NCBI GenBank assembly: GCA_031976225.1
Contig: DALYLQ010000006.1
Span: 10,979-74,978, forward strand
DNA length: 64,000 nt
Direction: 5' to 3'
Source: UBA10646 sp003456175
GTDB taxonomy: Bacteria; Bacteroidota; Bacteroidia; Chitinophagales; Chitinophagaceae
Positions within the stretch are counted from its first letter, which is position 1. The number at the start of each line of letters is the position of its first letter. Shown here piece by piece: positions 1 to 8,996 of this stretch. The notes beneath the pieces were generated by a model. That model worked only from the letters and a program-made list of their open reading frames with translations, searched no databases and was not told the origin of the DNA. The position numbers and the translations under genes were made by a program.

Positions 1-1
1 A

Positions 2-1171
2 TGCCAAGAAATTTTAGAAGGTAAGTTGGCCGATCAGTTTCCGTTGGTAGTATGGCAAACCGGTAGCGGCACACAAAGTAACATGAACGTGAACGAGGTA
101 ATTGCCTACCGTGCACACGTAATTAACGGTGGTTCATTACTCGATGAACAAAAATTCTTGCATCCGAACGACGATGTGAATAAAAGCCAAAGCTCTAACG
201 ATACGTTTCCAACAGCCATGCATATTGCAGCATACAAAATGTTGGTAGAGGTAACCATACCAGGCATTGAAAAACTACGTGATACCCTTGCGGCAAAAAG
301 CAAAGCATTCATGAATGTAGTTAAAATTGGGCGCACCCATTTTATGGATGCAACTCCACTTACCTTGGGTCAAGAATTTAGTGGTTATGTAAGCCAATTA
401 AATCATGGTTTAAAAGCCATCAAAAATAGCCTTGCACACCTCAGCGAATTAGCTTTGGGCGGTACTGCTGTGGGCACTGGCATTAATACCCCGAAAGGTT
501 ACGATGTTGTAGTTGCCAAACATATTGCTGCGCTTACAGGCCTGCCTTTTGAAACAGCAGAAAACAAATTCGAAGCGTTGGCAGCTCACGATGCCATCGT
601 AGAAGCGCATGGTGCGTTGAAAACAGTAGCCGTAAGCCTTATGAAAATTGCTAACGATATCCGCATGTTATCGTCGGGGCCACGCTCAGGTATTGGCGAA
701 ATTTTCATACCCGATAACGAGCCAGGAAGCTCTATTATGCCGGGCAAGGTTAACCCAACCCAATGTGAGGCACTTACTATGATTGCAGCACAGGTATTAG
801 GTAACGACGTTGCTATTAATATTGGTGGTGCTAATGGCCACTTCGAACTAAACGTGTTCAAGCCGGTAATGATTTATAACTTCTTGCACAGTGCCCGCTT
901 AATTGGCGATGGCTGTGTAAGCTTTAACGATAAATGTGCAGAAGGTATTGAACCGCTGCACGATAACATCAAAAAACACGTTGATAATAGTTTAATGTTG
1001 GTAACTGCTTTAAACACCAAAATAGGCTACTACAAAGCAGCCGAAATTGCACAAACAGCCCACAAAAACGGCAGTACTTTAAAAGAAACTGCTGTTGCAC
1101 TTGGTTATCTTACCGCTGAAGAATTTGACCAATGGGTAATTCCGGGTAATATGGTTGGCGACATTAAGTAA
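2..1171 (+). CDS. fumC: Fumarate hydratase class II, 5'-truncated by window edge
   Basis: Interconverts fumarate and malate in the TCA cycle, in the cytoplasm. The open frame runs from base 2 without a start codon, and the first readable residues (CQEILEGKLADQFPLVVWQ) match the interior of class II fumarases, so roughly the first 75-80 residues lie outside the window; this is an inference from family length. Signatures seen are TGSGTQSNMN, GRTHFMDATPLTLGQE and the fumarase/aspartase lyase signature GSSIMPGKVNPTQCEA. The last part matches the usual family C-terminus, so only the 5' end is missing. A rho-independent terminator follows 30 bases later. Internal TTG/ATG codons (for example at 26) are not the real start. 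Confidence 0.97.
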   Translation, partial: CQEILEGKLADQFPLVVWQTGSGTQSNMNVNEVIAYRAHVINGGSLLDEQKFLHPNDDVNKSQSSNDTFPTAMHIAAYKMLVEVTIPGIEKLRDTLAAKSKAFMNVVKIGRTHFMDATPLTLGQEFSGYVSQLNHGLKAIKNSLAHLSELALGGTAVGTGINTPKGYDVVVAKHIAALTGLPFETAENKFEALAAHDAIVEAHGALKTVAVSLMKIANDIRMLSSGPRSGIGEIFIPDNEPGSSIMPGKVNPTQCEALTMIAAQVLGNDVAINIGGANGHFELNVFKPVMIYNFLHSARLIGDGCVSFNDKCAEGIEPLHDNIKKHVDNSLMLVTALNTKIGYYKAAEIAQTAHKNGSTLKETAVALGYLTAEEFDQWVIPGNMVGDIK

Positions 1172-1664
1172 GCTACACTTACGTGTAAATGATTGCAATA
1201 TAAAAGCCCCGTTATCAAGCGGGGCTTTTGCTTGCCTACTATTATCTATCTATACAATAATTACGCTACGTGAGTAATTATCCCAACATCTACCCTTTTA
1301 TCCCATCATTTCGCCACTCATCACACATACATTGCCAATAGTATGGATGTACTTACCAATCATCCCGATTGCACTAGGTGCATGAATAGCCGTAGGTATA
1401 TCTTTGACACTTCAAACTAATCAGCGCTGCGGCGCACTATTATGACTGCTTATATTGCTTCGTTATTATTCAATTTTCGCCAAAGAGTGAAACCACCAGA
1501 AGCATAATTTATTCATCTCATTTTATTATTTCTTGTTGTTGTTGGCTGCATGTTGGCTTACATGTATAGCCGGTAATACTTGCTTTGCTGCTTATCCAAT
1601 AGCACAAGACTTAATATTCTATTTACCGTAAGGTATTATAATTTCATATCATAAATTTTATAAC
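1172..1664. other. 493-bp intergenic region between fumC and the SPFH gene
   Basis: Holds the fumC terminator at 1202-1229 and one exact copy of the dispersed 13-mer at 1621-1633, about 30 bases before the SPFH start codon. I see no open frame of useful length, no tRNA-like fold and no clear TAnnTTTG promoter box in the remainder. Confidence 0.6.
1202..1229 (+). terminator. Rho-independent terminator after fumC
   Basis: A 10-bp perfect stem (AAAAGCCCCG / CGGGGCTTTT) with an 8-base loop lies 30 bases after the fumC stop codon and ends in a T run. It is A-rich on the left and T-rich on the right, so it could work from either strand, but only fumC reads into it. Confidence 0.85.
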
Positions 1665-3581
1665 ATGACATCGTTCTTATGGAGCTATGGATGGCTCTTT
1701 GTATTAATGCTAGCATTGATTTTGTACAAACAAGTTTTGCGGATTTTCTTTGGTATGGTGATTGTACCCGAAGATAAAATTGGCTTAGTTACGAAAAAAT
1801 TTGTGCTCTTTGGTGAACCTAAAGCCCTACCCGATGGGCGTATTATTGCTACTAAAGGTGAAGCGGGCTTTCAAGCTACAACACTAGCCCCTGGCTTGTA
1901 TTGGTGGATGTGGCCTTGGCAATATGGTATTGACATGCATTCGTTCACGGTAATTCCGGAGGGTAAAATTGGCTTAGTACTTTCAAACGATGGTGCTGAA
2001 CTTCCAACAGGTAATATTTTAGCTCGAAAAGTAGAGTGTGATAACTTTCAAGACACAACTGCATTTCTTAGTAATGGTGGACAAAAAGGTAGACAAACAC
2101 ATGTGTTAACACCAGGTACCTACCGTATTAACACCTTTGCTTTTACTGTTACCATTGCAGAAATGACCATCATCAATGAAAATAAGGTGGGTGTTGTTAC
2201 GACTTTAGATGGTGAACCATTACCTAGTAATCAAATTGCTGGTAGGCATATTGAAGGGCATAACAACTTCCAAGACGTTGATAGCTTCTTGGTACACGGG
2301 GGTAATAGAGGCTTACAACCACAAGTAATTTTAGCAGGTAGCTACTATATTAATCCATGGGCTATTCAAATTGAGGAAATTTGGATGACAGAAGTACCTA
2401 TTGGTAATGTTGGTGTGGTAATCAGCTATATCGGAGAGGAAGGAACCGACTTAACAGGCGATGGGTTTAAGCATGGCAATATTGTAAGTAAAGGCTTTAA
2501 AGGTGTGTGGATGGAACCTTTAGGTCCGGGTAAATATCCCGTTAATAAATATACCATGAAGGTTGAATTGGTACCTACCACAAACTTAGTACTCAATTGG
2601 GCCAATGCTCGCAGTGAAGCACATGCCCTTGATAAGAACCTAAGTACTATTACAGTGCGTAGTAAAGATGGTTTCCCTTTTAACCTAGATGTAGCACAGA
2701 TTATACACGTACCAGCCAATGAAGCTCCTAAGGTAATTGCACGTTTTGGTAGCATGACCAATTTAGTAAGTCAGGTACTAGAACCAACTATTGGTAACTA
2801 CTTCCGTAACTCTGCTCAAGACAGTGATGTGATTTCGTTCTTAACAACACGTAAAGAACGCCAACAAGCCGCTAAAAATCATATCAAAGAAGTATTAGAT
2901 GAGTATAATGTTTATGCAGTAGACACTTTAATTGGTGATATTGTTCCGCCCGAAGCACTCATGAAAACCTTAACGGATCGCAAAATTGCTGAGGAAGAAC
3001 AAAAAACCTATCAAACCCAACGTATGGCACAAGAGCAGCGCCAAGGAGTTGAAAAAGAAACGGCTATTGCTGATATGCAGAAAGAAATTGTAAAAGCGCA
3101 ACAAAGTGTAGAAATTGCACAGCGTACCGCCGATGCAGCCGTTAAAAAAGCTGAGGGTGATGCTACTAGTTTAAAACTGCAAGTAAATGCCGAAGCTGAG
3201 GCCACAAAAATGCGAGCTATCGCTGAAGCAGAAGCTACTAAAGCTAGAGCCGGAGCACAAGCAGAAGCTACCAAACTAAATGCTTCTGCCGATGCTGAAC
3301 GTATTTCAAAAACGGGCCTAGCAGAAGCCGAAAAAATCATGGCAATTGGTAAGAGTACCGCCGAAGCCTACGAATTACAAGTAAAAGCTATGGGTAACGA
3401 TAACTTCACTCGATTCAAAATAACGGAAGCCATTGGTAAAGAAAACATAAAAATAATTCCAGATGTTTTAATTAGTGGCGGCAATGGCACCGATGGAAGC
3501 ATTAGTGGCTTGCTCGGTTTGAAATTAATGGATATGCTTCAAGATAAAAATACACTTGAAACACAATCTACTAATAGCTAA
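1665..3581 (+). CDS. SPFH/band-7 (flotillin-like) membrane protein with four N-terminal repeats
   Basis: Predicted 638-residue membrane-anchored scaffold of the stomatin/prohibitin/flotillin superfamily. One hydrophobic segment lies at about residues 5-30. Four tandem units of roughly 60-75 residues follow, starting near residues 36, 99, 172 and 246, each opening with a K(I/V)G(L/V)V-type strand and closing with PGxYxxN. The SPFH-like domain covers about 303-450. An Ala/Glu-rich coiled coil (repeated AEAEATK units) spans about 450-575, followed by a short tail. The repeat-then-SPFH-then-coiled-coil order recalls the major vault protein; that comparison is inference. It starts a + strand cluster with two lipoproteins and a YgiC-like ATP-grasp enzyme, so a membrane-stress or membrane-organisation role is plausible but unproven. 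Confidence 0.85.
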   Translation: MTSFLWSYGWLFVLMLALILYKQVLRIFFGMVIVPEDKIGLVTKKFVLFGEPKALPDGRIIATKGEAGFQATTLAPGLYWWMWPWQYGIDMHSFTVIPEGKIGLVLSNDGAELPTGNILARKVECDNFQDTTAFLSNGGQKGRQTHVLTPGTYRINTFAFTVTIAEMTIINENKVGVVTTLDGEPLPSNQIAGRHIEGHNNFQDVDSFLVHGGNRGLQPQVILAGSYYINPWAIQIEEIWMTEVPIGNVGVVISYIGEEGTDLTGDGFKHGNIVSKGFKGVWMEPLGPGKYPVNKYTMKVELVPTTNLVLNWANARSEAHALDKNLSTITVRSKDGFPFNLDVAQIIHVPANEAPKVIARFGSMTNLVSQVLEPTIGNYFRNSAQDSDVISFLTTRKERQQAAKNHIKEVLDEYNVYAVDTLIGDIVPPEALMKTLTDRKIAEEEQKTYQTQRMAQEQRQGVEKETAIADMQKEIVKAQQSVEIAQRTADAAVKKAEGDATSLKLQVNAEAEATKMRAIAEAEATKARAGAQAEATKLNASADAERISKTGLAEAEKIMAIGKSTAEAYELQVKAMGNDNFTRFKITEAIGKENIKIIPDVLISGGNGTDGSISGLLGLKLMDMLQDKNTLETQSTNS

Positions 3582-3586
3582 AATAT

Positions 3587-3605
3587 GGGGCGGCTTAGCC
3601 GCCCC
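3587..3605. terminator. GC-rich hairpin after the SPFH gene
   Basis: Perfect 8-bp stem GGGGCGGC / GCCGCCCC with a 3-base loop, 5 bases after the SPFH stop. There is no T run, so it may be an mRNA-stabilising or attenuating hairpin between cistrons rather than a full terminator. Confidence 0.45.
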
Positions 3606-3657
3606 ACAAGCAAAAACCATCCAGAAAGTATTTAATTTGATACATCAACATAAACAC

Positions 3658-3981
3658 ATGTCACGTATTACAACTACTACCCTAGCTGCAATATTGCTAG
3701 TACTATTTAGCTGCAACGATAAAAATGAAGATATTACGGAAGATGTTAACCGTAAAGGAGCTGTTGAAAGCAGCATGAGTGTTGAACATATTGATAGCCT
3801 GCACGACCTACTCATTACCAAACATACCGTTTGGCACAATGGAGCCGTTGCAAGGGTATTTGAACATAGAGATACCTTACCGGCTCTCGGCGATACACTC
3901 ACTGAAGCTGAAAACAACGAAGGCGATACCAAACAAATTCTAGTGAAAAAAGATTATGAAATTTTCATTACCATTAAGTAA
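3658..3981 (+). CDS. Small predicted lipoprotein (107 aa)
   Basis: Not recognised as a named family. The start at 3658 (MSRITTTTLAAIL) is chosen because it gives a signal peptide with a lipobox (LVLFSC, Cys at about residue 18); the open frame extends upstream to 3556 but that part overlaps the end of the SPFH gene and has no signal features. The mature part is acidic and polar, rich in Asp, Glu and His, with no transmembrane segment. It sits between the SPFH gene and a second lipoprotein gene 14 bases downstream, so it probably belongs to the same functional cluster on the periplasmic or outer-membrane side. Confidence 0.7.
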   Translation: MSRITTTTLAAILLVLFSCNDKNEDITEDVNRKGAVESSMSVEHIDSLHDLLITKHTVWHNGAVARVFEHRDTLPALGDTLTEAENNEGDTKQILVKKDYEIFITIK

Positions 3982-3995
3982 CTACGCAACAACAC

Positions 3996-4340
3996 ATGAA
4001 AAAATCTAAACATATAGAACTAGTATTAATTACCGCAGCACTGGCAAGCTGTAACCAACCCAAATACAAAAACAACGAGTGGGAAAGCGGTAACAAAACC
4101 TATGTTCGTGCCGATAGCACAGCACCATATACGCGTACACATTACCACGGTGGTGGTGTAGGCCGCTGGTTCTATGCCTTCAGACCTTATGGCGAGTATA
4201 ACAGTTTTCAAAATGGCTACAGTAAAGCTGGTTATTATTCTAACGCTATCAGCGAAAAAAGCAACATTGGTTATAACAACAATAAATTCGGCATTGTACG
4301 TGGCGGCTTTGGTCGTAGCTCTTACAGTGCTAGTAGCTAA
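3996..4340 (+). CDS. Small Gly/Tyr/Ser-rich lipoprotein, YgiB/YjfM-like by context
   Basis: A 114-residue predicted lipoprotein: short signal peptide with lipobox LASC (Cys near residue 19), then a low-complexity chain rich in Tyr, Asn, Gly and Ser, including HYHGGGVGRWFYAF and FGIVRGGFGRSS. In enterobacteria, small proteins of the YgiB/YjfM (DUF1190) group are encoded directly before YgiC/YjfC ATP-grasp enzymes. Here the next gene, 71 bases on, is such an enzyme, so the same pairing is inferred from position and composition, not from alignment. An inverted pair of the 13-mer repeat follows the stop codon. Confidence 0.7.
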   Translation: MKKSKHIELVLITAALASCNQPKYKNNEWESGNKTYVRADSTAPYTRTHYHGGGVGRWFYAFRPYGEYNSFQNGYSKAGYYSNAISEKSNIGYNNNKFGIVRGGFGRSSYSASS

Positions 4341-4380
4341 GCATTTACCGTAAGGTGATAACTGCCTTACGGCAAATGCT
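4341..4380. terminator. Inverted pair of the 13-mer repeat forming a hairpin
   Basis: Copies at 4343-4355 and 4365-4377 face each other and extend to arms of about 15 bases with one mismatch and a short loop, starting right after the lipoprotein stop codon. There is no T run. It may act as a weak terminator or processing hairpin between the lipoprotein and the ATP-grasp gene. Confidence 0.5.
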
Positions 4381-4411
4381 AACGCTATCAATATTATTTT
4401 AATATTATTAC

Positions 4412-5554
4412 ATGCAACGACATATTATTACGCCGCGACATCAATGGCAACATGCGGTGGAAAAATTAGGCTTTGGCTTTCACACACATCCCATAGCCTA
4501 TTGGGATGAATCAACAGCCTACAGCTTTTCTATGAACGAAATAGTGGCATTAGAAAAAGCCACATCAACACTTTGGGATATGTGCCTTAGTGCAGTACAA
4601 CACATTATTGATGAAGAACGCTACACGCAGCTAAGCGTACCAACAACAGCAATACACCTCATAGAAAAAAGTTGGCAAGAAGATCATCCGTCTATTTACG
4701 GACGCTTCGATTTGTGCTATAAAAACAATGAAATCAAACTTTTAGAATTCAATGCCGATACACCTACAAGCTTATTTGAAGCTGGTATTGTGCAATGGTT
4801 TTGGCTAAAAGATATTGATGCCAATAAAGATCAATTCAATAGCATACACGAAAAACTGATTGATTATTGGAAGTATCTTAAAAACTATCTGCATAACGAT
4901 ACACTTTATTTTACCTGCTTAAAAGAAACGCTTGAAGACCTTACAAATACAGAGTATCTACGCNNNNNNNNNNATTGTGCTATACAAGCGGGGCTTCGTA
5001 CCGAGCTTATTTTTATAGATGATATCGGATGGGATGCAGCACAAAGCCGATTTGTAGATGAAGCAGGCAATACCATTAAAAATATTTTTAAACTATATCC
5101 ATGGGAATGGCTACTAACTGATGAATTTGGCCGCAATATTACCCTCGATGCACAAAGAACTTTTTGGATAGAACCTGCATGGAAAATGCTATTAAGTAAC
5201 AAAGGTATTTTACCCATTTTATGGGAGCTGTATCCTAACCATCCGTTGTTGTTACCAGCTTACTTCAATCCAGAGCCATTGCAACAATATGTGAAAAAGC
5301 CTATGCTATCGCGTGAGGGAGCGAATGTTCAGCTGTTCGATGGCAACCATACCATTGCAGCCACAGAAGGCATGTATGGTAAGGAAGGTTTTATTTATCA
5401 AGACTTATGTACCCTACCCGATTTTAATGGTAACTATCCGGTTATTGGCAGTTGGGTTATTGGGCAAGAACCCGCAGGCATTGGCATTAGAGAAGCTAAC
5501 CAACTTATTACCAACAACGAAAGCCGCTTTGTTCCGCATTATATTGTAGACTAG
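4412..5554 (+). CDS. Glutathionylspermidine synthase-like ATP-grasp protein (YgiC/YjfC type)
   Basis: Predicted ATP-grasp amide ligase of the YgiC/YjfC group, the synthase half of glutathionylspermidine synthetase without the amidase domain. Family-like stretches seen are HPSIYGRFDL, LLEFNADTPTSLFEAGIVQW, LYPWEWL, PILWELYPNHPLLLPAY, KPMLSREGANV and GSWVIGQEPAGIGIRE near the C-terminus. About 380 residues, the usual size. Ten Ns at 4964-4973 interrupt it at about residue 185, but the frame is the same on both sides. The true substrate of stand-alone YgiC proteins is not settled. It closes the SPFH-lipoprotein-lipoprotein-ATP-grasp cluster and is followed by a repeat pair and a strong terminator. 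Confidence 0.88.
   Translation: MQRHIITPRHQWQHAVEKLGFGFHTHPIAYWDESTAYSFSMNEIVALEKATSTLWDMCLSAVQHIIDEERYTQLSVPTTAIHLIEKSWQEDHPSIYGRFDLCYKNNEIKLLEFNADTPTSLFEAGIVQWFWLKDIDANKDQFNSIHEKLIDYWKYLKNYLHNDTLYFTCLKETLEDLTNTEYLRXXXXCAIQAGLRTELIFIDDIGWDAAQSRFVDEAGNTIKNIFKLYPWEWLLTDEFGRNITLDAQRTFWIEPAWKMLLSNKGILPILWELYPNHPLLLPAYFNPEPLQQYVKKPMLSREGANVQLFDGNHTIAATEGMYGKEGFIYQDLCTLPDFNGNYPVIGSWVIGQEPAGIGIREANQLITNNESRFVPHYIVD
4964..4973. other. Assembly gap (10 N)
   Basis: Ten undetermined bases inside the ATP-grasp gene. Flanking codons read YLR before and CAIQAGL after, and the frame is conserved, so little or no sequence need be missing. Confidence 0.95.
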
Positions 5555-5555
5555 T

Positions 5556-5591
5556 ACCTTACGGTAAATGGATACGCATTTACCGTAAGGT
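5556..5591. repeat. Inverted pair of the 13-mer after the ATP-grasp gene
   Basis: Two exact copies (5557-5569 and 5578-5590) face each other with extended 15-base arms around a 6-base loop, starting 2 bases after the stop codon. It lies directly beside a separate strong hairpin at 5601-5637. Confidence 0.85.
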
Positions 5592-5600
5592 TTCACACCA

Positions 5601-5637
5601 TAAACAGATGGCCGCCCTTCGGGCGGCCATCTGTTTA
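5601..5637. terminator. Bidirectional terminator between the ATP-grasp gene and queA
   Basis: A perfect 17-bp stem (left arm 5601-5617, right arm 5621-5637, core GGCCGCCC/GGGCGGCC) with a 3-base loop between two convergent genes. Short A/T-rich tails on both sides fit a shared terminator. Confidence 0.8.
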
Positions 5638-5658
5638 TAAGTTAAATACAAATTACTA

Positions 5659-6708
5659 CTATACAATCAACATAGCATCGCCATAAGTAAAGAAGCGATA
5701 CTTGTCTTTAATAGCTTTATCGTATGCTTCTACGGTTAAATCGTAACCTGCAAAAGCACAAGTCATAATGTACAAACTTGTTTTGGGCAGATGAAAATTG
5801 GTAACCATGCTATCGGCTACGCTAAAATCGTACGGTGGGTGAATAAAGTTATTCGTCCAACCTTCGCTCGGCTTCAATAAATGGCTAGCAGTGAAACTAG
5901 TTTCTAAGCATCGCATGGTGGTAGTACCAATACTACAAATACGCTTACCTAAATCTTTAGCACGGTTCACAATACGGCAAGCTTCTTCAGTTATCTGGTA
6001 GTACTCAGCATCCATTTTATGCTTGCTTAAGTCTTCTACTTCAATAGGCCTAAAAGTACCTAAGCCAGTGTGCAAGGTTACTTCGGCAAAGCGAATACCT
6101 TTAATTTCACAACGCTTAATCAACTCTTTGCTAAAGTGCATACCGGCAGTAGGCGCAGCAACGGCACCTTCGTGCTTGGCATATACCGTTTGATAACGCT
6201 CACGATCTTCATCATCGGGCTTACGCTTAATGTATTTAGGCAATGGAGTTTCACCTAAAAATTCAAGCATTTTTTTGAAACTCTCATCGTCATCGTCCCA
6301 TAAAAATTTAATGGTACGGCCACGACTAGTAGTGTTATCAATTACTTCTGCTACAAGCTCATCGTTATCGCCGAAATACAATTTGTTACCAACACGAATT
6401 TTTCTTGCGGGATCAACAATTACATCCCATAAGCGATTAGGCTTATTTAATTCGCGGAGCAAAAACACTTCAATTTTGGCACCTGTTTTTTCTTTTCGAC
6501 CATACATACGTGCGGGGAACACTTTAGTGTTGTTCACTACAAACGTGTCTTTGTCATCAAAATAATCGAGAATGTCTTTGAAGGTTTTGTCTTCAATTTT
6601 GCCCGTTTTGCGATGAACCACCATCAAACGGCTGTCTTCGCGTCGCTTCGTTGGGTTTTGAGCAATTAAATTCAGAGGCAGGTCGAACTTGAACTGAGAA
6701 AGCTTCAT
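5659..6708 (-). CDS. queA: S-adenosylmethionine:tRNA ribosyltransferase-isomerase
   Basis: Transfers and rearranges the ribosyl part of SAM onto 7-aminomethyl-7-deazaguanine in tRNA, giving epoxyqueuosine in queuosine synthesis. Recognised by LIAQNPTKRREDSRLMV at the N-terminus, VNNTKVFPARMYGRK, GAVAAPTAGMHFS, VTLHTGLGTFRPI and MVTNFHLPKTSLYIM. 349 residues, normal for the family. The start at 6708 (MKLSQFKFDLP) is chosen because the family begins there; the frame stays open upstream to 6843 but those 45 residues are unrelated. A TATTTTTG box on this strand at 6806-6813, with TTG 16 bases further upstream, could be its promoter and would leave a leader of about 90 bases. Confidence 0.97.
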   Translation of the reverse strand: MKLSQFKFDLPLNLIAQNPTKRREDSRLMVVHRKTGKIEDKTFKDILDYFDDKDTFVVNNTKVFPARMYGRKEKTGAKIEVFLLRELNKPNRLWDVIVDPARKIRVGNKLYFGDNDELVAEVIDNTTSRGRTIKFLWDDDDESFKKMLEFLGETPLPKYIKRKPDDEDRERYQTVYAKHEGAVAAPTAGMHFSKELIKRCEIKGIRFAEVTLHTGLGTFRPIEVEDLSKHKMDAEYYQITEEACRIVNRAKDLGKRICSIGTTTMRCLETSFTASHLLKPSEGWTNNFIHPPYDFSVADSMVTNFHLPKTSLYIMTCAFAGYDLTVEAYDKAIKDKYRFFTYGDAMLIV

Positions 6709-6805
6709 GTGTCTATCAAAGTTTTTTGAATAGCCAGCATGTATTATTCGCAGCCGCCTTACGGGGCAGCGTACAATCATGTTACGGCATGATGATAAAA
6801 GTGTG

Positions 6806-6832
6806 CAAAAATAGGGTTTCGAGGTATAGCAA
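6806..6832 (-). promoter_or_regulatory. Putative Bacteroidota promoter for queA
   Basis: On the - strand, TATTTTTG (consensus TAnnTTTG) at 6806-6813 with TTG at 6830-6832, a 16-base spacer, slightly short of the usual 17-23. Confidence 0.45.
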
Positions 6833-6901
6833 CCGAAACCCAATTAAAAAATATATGGTATCGCTACCTTACGGTAAATGAATACGCATACAAACAAGTA
6901 C

Positions 6902-8992
6902 TTATTTTTTGGTGGAAAGTTGCCATCTAATTCCTACAAACCAGCGCCTAGCTTGTAACGGTGCGTAGTTGTAATTGGGGTCGAACGTGCCTCCGGCGGG
7001 GTTTAATTGTGCATTACCAAAAGTATTGTTTGGATCTTTATCGAAGGGGTCGGCTGGTCTTATAATTGGGAACTGAGGTAAGAAATTAAAGATGTTTTTA
7101 ACCCCAGTATACAACTGCCATTGTTGCCACTTTTTAGTTACTTGTAGGTTCCACAAGCTGTAGGCAGGACTACGTTCGGGGCGTGGGTCATTTTCAATAA
7201 TAGGCAAGTACATTCTATCGGTATAGTTGGCTGTAACATCGAATGTTGTTCGCCATGGTGCTATATCGTAAGATGCTGTTAACGTGCCCGTTAAAGGAGG
7301 TGTTTGTATAATGGCAAGGCGTTCAGTTTTACCCGTAAGGGCATTTTTTTCTTTTTGAAATGCTTCAACCCAAGTAATACCAGCACTAATGCGTAGCGGC
7401 ACTGCAAAACTGGTGGTGGTGTTCAAACTAAACCCTCTACTTACCGCGTTACCATTGAGATTGTTATAAATAACCTCGTTATCGTTAGTGAAGTAATCGG
7501 CGATGATTTTATTGGTAAAATGATTGTAAAAAAGGCTAACATCAATAGTTGTGTGTACCCCTCTTGTATGCAAATGGGTACTATAATTCATGTTGATATT
7601 AAAGCTTTTTTCGGGTGCTAAAGCTTCGGTAATTACTACCCTTCGGGCACCGGTATAGGCTGCATGATCTTCACTAAATACATTTACTACACGAAAGCCG
7701 TTACCAACACCTAAACGTAATGTATGCCGATCGTTTAGCTTTAATTTATAATTGATTCGGGGAGCAGTGATGAATCCGTGAGCCGGATGATGATCTACAC
7801 GTATGCCAGTTACCAGTTGTTGCTGCTTACCAAGGGTACTTTCGTTCTGCACAAACACGCCAGGCAACCATGTACGTTGTGGTTGATTCTGAGGTTGTGT
7901 AAGGCTTCCATTGGTTGTAATACCAGTGTTATCATCGTACCAAGTATAGCGTAAGGTAGTACCGGCCAGTAATTGTTGGTTCCGATGCCATTGCTTATCC
8001 CAAAAGAGTTGTGCAAATGCAATATGCTGCGTAGCCACATAAGGTACATTACCATATACCGAGTTTTGCCCGTGGAAGTTATAACTCCACTGCAAGTTAA
8101 TTTTCTCATTATTGATGGGCAACTGATACAAACCCAATAACTCTATCCGATTGGTATAAATGCTTTCGCCATACACCACATCGCCACCTCTGTATTTTGG
8201 CTGCCACTGTGTTTGTCCGCCCCAACGATCTTCATATACATAGCGAGCTACCAAGCTTGCGGCTCGCTGTTGTTGTCGCCCCCATGTTATTTTCTGAAAA
8301 ACTGAGGTTCTATTTTGTAACGTAACATCGGTAAAGCCATCGTTATTAATATCCCAAATACGATTGAAATTAAAATGATTGAAACCTGTTAATACGTGAG
8401 TACGCTTGCCCCAACGGTAGGCTGCACTTATGTCGATGTTATTTTCACCATAACTCGTACTACTAATATCAGTACTAAGTTGTGGTGCTTTGAGTGGACT
8501 CTTAGTAATAATATTAATTACGCCTGCTACGGCCTCGCTACCGTATAACGTACTAAATGGCCCCTTTACAATTTCTACACGTTCTATCATGCTGTTTGGG
8601 ATGCCATTGTAACCATATACGGTACCTAATGCGCTAACAATAGGCATACCATCAATGGTTACCATTGTGTACGGCCCTTCTAAGCCATTCATGCGAATTT
8701 CGCCGGTATTGCAAACATTACAAGTTAACTGTGGCCTAACACCGTTCACCATTTCTAACGCTTGAAACAAACTTGTAGATGGATTTTTTTGAAAATAATT
8801 GGCCTGATACACTTCTACTGCTACCGGACTGGCAGCTAGCTTACCCGGCCGCATAGTGCCTGTTACCACTACTTGCTCTAAATGGGCACTATCCCAACGA
8901 TAGGTAGAATCTTGTAATTGCTGTTGCGCCGATACAGTTGTTGCGAGGCCGAAAAACAACACAATTCCAAAATTTTTGCAACATTGTTTCAT
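6902..8992 (-). CDS. TonB-dependent outer-membrane receptor
   Basis: A 696-residue TonB-dependent receptor. Signal peptide at residues 1-22 (ending TTVSAQ), plug domain at about 35-155 with VVVTGTMRPGK, IRMNGLEGPYTMVTIDGMP and VEIVKGPFSTLYGSEAVAGV, then a beta-barrel ending in aromatic strands (RWFVGIRWQLS). The plug carries a CNVCNTG cysteine pair just before the conserved NGLEGPYT segment. It lacks the N-terminal carboxypeptidase-like domain seen in SusC proteins and no SusD partner is nearby, so an iron-chelate or other metal/cofactor substrate is more likely than a glycan; the substrate cannot be told from sequence. A TATTTTTG box ends 4 bases before the ATG. Confidence 0.93.
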   Translation of the reverse strand: MKQCCKNFGIVLFFGLATTVSAQQQLQDSTYRWDSAHLEQVVVTGTMRPGKLAASPVAVEVYQANYFQKNPSTSLFQALEMVNGVRPQLTCNVCNTGEIRMNGLEGPYTMVTIDGMPIVSALGTVYGYNGIPNSMIERVEIVKGPFSTLYGSEAVAGVINIITKSPLKAPQLSTDISSTSYGENNIDISAAYRWGKRTHVLTGFNHFNFNRIWDINNDGFTDVTLQNRTSVFQKITWGRQQQRAASLVARYVYEDRWGGQTQWQPKYRGGDVVYGESIYTNRIELLGLYQLPINNEKINLQWSYNFHGQNSVYGNVPYVATQHIAFAQLFWDKQWHRNQQLLAGTTLRYTWYDDNTGITTNGSLTQPQNQPQRTWLPGVFVQNESTLGKQQQLVTGIRVDHHPAHGFITAPRINYKLKLNDRHTLRLGVGNGFRVVNVFSEDHAAYTGARRVVITEALAPEKSFNINMNYSTHLHTRGVHTTIDVSLFYNHFTNKIIADYFTNDNEVIYNNLNGNAVSRGFSLNTTTSFAVPLRISAGITWVEAFQKEKNALTGKTERLAIIQTPPLTGTLTASYDIAPWRTTFDVTANYTDRMYLPIIENDPRPERSPAYSLWNLQVTKKWQQWQLYTGVKNIFNFLPQFPIIRPADPFDKDPNNTFGNAQLNPAGGTFDPNYNYAPLQARRWFVGIRWQLSTKK

Positions 8993-8996
8993 TTTT

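Noticed and set aside
3556..3657. Upstream extension of the first small lipoprotein
   Set aside because: It overlaps the end of the SPFH gene and would bury the signal peptide.
6709..6843. N-terminal extension of queA
   Set aside because: Forty-five extra residues are unlike the family, and the promoter box lies inside this stretch.
7331..7340. Possible further copy of the 13-mer (ACCCGTAAGG)
   Set aside because: Differs at several positions. Similar weak matches at 49563 and 56731 were also left out of the count.
6902..8992. SusC-type glycan importer
   Set aside because: No SusD partner and no carboxypeptidase-like N-terminal domain.
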